Of a stretch of DNA of 5,617 nt, positions 4,856-5,617 are shown piece after piece; the first letter of the stretch is position 1, and each line of letters begins with the position of its first letter. The DNA lies in contig JABURN010000159.1 of assembly GCA_014762585.1 (NCBI GenBank), positions 1 through 5,617 on the forward strand, written 5' to 3'. The position numbers and the translations under genes are program-made. The stretch comes from Methylophaga sp. Its GTDB lineage: Bacteria; Pseudomonadota; Gammaproteobacteria; Nitrosococcales; Methylophagaceae. The notes beneath the pieces were generated by a model. The model was not told the origin of the DNA. It searched no databases and saw nothing but the letters and a program-made list of their open reading frames with translations.

Positions 4856-5617
4856 TCAACGAATTAACCGATAATCCGGCAAATGCTCGAGCAACTGCTT
4901 GCCATAGCCCTTTGTCAGCAGGCGGCGGTCGAGAATCGTTATGCGGCCACTGTCGGTTTCTTTACGCAGCAGTCTCCCGCAGGCCTGAATCAGTTTCACG
5001 CTGACTGCAGGCAAGGACAATGCCGTGAAAGGCTGACCGCCACGACGAATGATCCACTCCTGCTTGGCCTGCTCAATAGGCCGCGTGAACACCGGAAACG
5101 GCAGTTTCGTGATAATGACATGGGTACAGAGATTACCCGGCAAATCGACGCCTTCGGCGAATCGGTCCATGCCGAAAATAATGCTGCCATGACCCGCTTC
5201 AACCTGACGGATATGGCGCTGCACCATGTTCTTGGGGGACAGCGTATCGCCCTGGATCAACACCAGCCTGCTGATCTCTGCCGGTAACTGCCGGTAAACG
5301 GCTTCCATCACCTCACGTGACGTGAACAAGACCAGGGTGGCTTCTCTGGTATCAATAATTTCTTTCAGTCTGGTCACGACTTCGCGTCGCCACTGCTGTT
5401 GCTGCTCATTAGGCAGGTATTGCATCGCGGGCAGGTTTAATGTGGCCTGATCCCGATATTTAAACGGTGACGGCACTGCCAGAAAATGCTGCTCATCAAA
5501 GCGGTGCAGGCCACAATCCATCCGGAAACGGTGGAACAAGCCCATGCCGCGTAAAGTAGCGGAAGTCAGCACCACACCGTAAGAGCGTGTCCACAAACTG
5601 CGATCGAGAAAATAAGC
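4856..5617 (-). CDS. dinG: ATP-dependent DNA helicase DinG, C-terminal part (5' end outside window)
   Basis: The frame is open from the right edge to a TGA at 4856-4858, giving 253 residues of helicase domain 2. LTSATL (17-22 of the fragment) is the motif III region. LVLFTSREVMEAV and LVLIQGDTLS follow as family-typical strands. FAEGVDLPG (143-151) is motif V and QACGRLLR (211-218) is motif VI with its arginine finger region. The ending DRRLLTKGYGKQLLEHLP matches the C-terminus of E. coli DinG. This is a superfamily 2, XPD-like 5'-3' helicase that unwinds forks, D-loops and R-loops; in E. coli it is LexA-regulated and has a 4Fe-4S cluster. Walker A, DEAH and the cluster cysteines lie outside the window, so they cannot be checked, nor can the promoter. 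The E. coli paralogue YoaA has the same layout and is an alternative name. Its stop lies 8 bp from the repeat element, and it converges on ppiC. Confidence 0.88.
   Translation of the reverse strand, partial: AYFLDRSLWTRSYGVVLTSATLRGMGLFHRFRMDCGLHRFDEQHFLAVPSPFKYRDQATLNLPAMQYLPNEQQQQWRREVVTRLKEIIDTREATLVLFTSREVMEAVYRQLPAEISRLVLIQGDTLSPKNMVQRHIRQVEAGHGSIIFGMDRFAEGVDLPGNLCTHVIITKLPFPVFTRPIEQAKQEWIIRRGGQPFTALSLPAVSVKLIQACGRLLRKETDSGRITILDRRLLTKGYGKQLLEHLPDYRLIR

Noticed and set aside
4611..4874. 87-codon plus-strand frame over the ppiC terminator and repeat element
   Set aside because: Starts inside the terminator hairpin and its cysteine-rich product is a translation of CTCTGTG repeats, a typical spurious call.
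4883..5287. 134-codon plus-strand frame inside dinG
   Set aside because: Antisense to the conserved DinG C-terminal helicase motifs.

Overview
The window comes from a gammaproteobacterial chromosome, probably a marine or aquatic heterotroph. The pointers are a Na+-pumping oxaloacetate decarboxylase beta subunit, a 93-residue cytoplasmic PpiC parvulin, a YbcJ-type S4 protein and a DinG helicase, all close in sequence to gammaproteobacterial forms. Base composition is close to balanced. Species cannot be fixed from the sequence alone; an Oceanospirillales-like source is only a guess.

Layout, left to right. (1) Positions 3-938 hold the C-terminal part of oadB (+), ending at a strong bidirectional hairpin terminator (943-974). 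(2) A small membrane-anchored protein of unknown function (973-1272, -) converges on it, and its stop codon lies inside the terminator stem. (3) A 72-residue S4 RNA-binding protein (1464-1682, +) overlaps by 14 bp the 3' end of a convergent TetR-family regulator (1669-2253, -). (4) The regulator is divergent from a three-gene set on the + strand: a DUF1348/NTF2-like protein (2340-2813), an alpha/beta hydrolase (2846-3517) and an Hsp31/DJ-1-like glyoxalase III candidate (3568-4254). The 86-bp gap between regulator and operon holds a clear promoter and two copies of a TAGAC-N6-GTCTA-type operator. (5) ppiC (4296-4577, +) has its own extended -10 promoter and two tandem hairpins after it. (6) A gene-free stretch (4626-4847) is bounded by 27-bp imperfect inverted repeats (24/27) and looks like a non-autonomous, MITE-like repeat element. 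(7) The 3' part of dinG (4856-5617, -) runs off the right edge.

The most interesting unit is the regulator plus three-gene cassette. The TetR protein carries a cysteine in an Asn-Gly-Cys context at nearly the same place as the redox-sensing Cys106 of E. coli NemR, and one controlled gene is a DJ-1/Hsp31-type protein with an intact Glu-Cys-His set. A reactive electrophile or aldehyde (methylglyoxal, quinone, HOCl-type) response is therefore a reasonable hypothesis, though not proven. Several long initial ORF starts (TetR, DUF1348, DJ-1, S4, ppiC) are better replaced by downstream ATGs with well-placed ribosome binding sites; the revised starts are used here.
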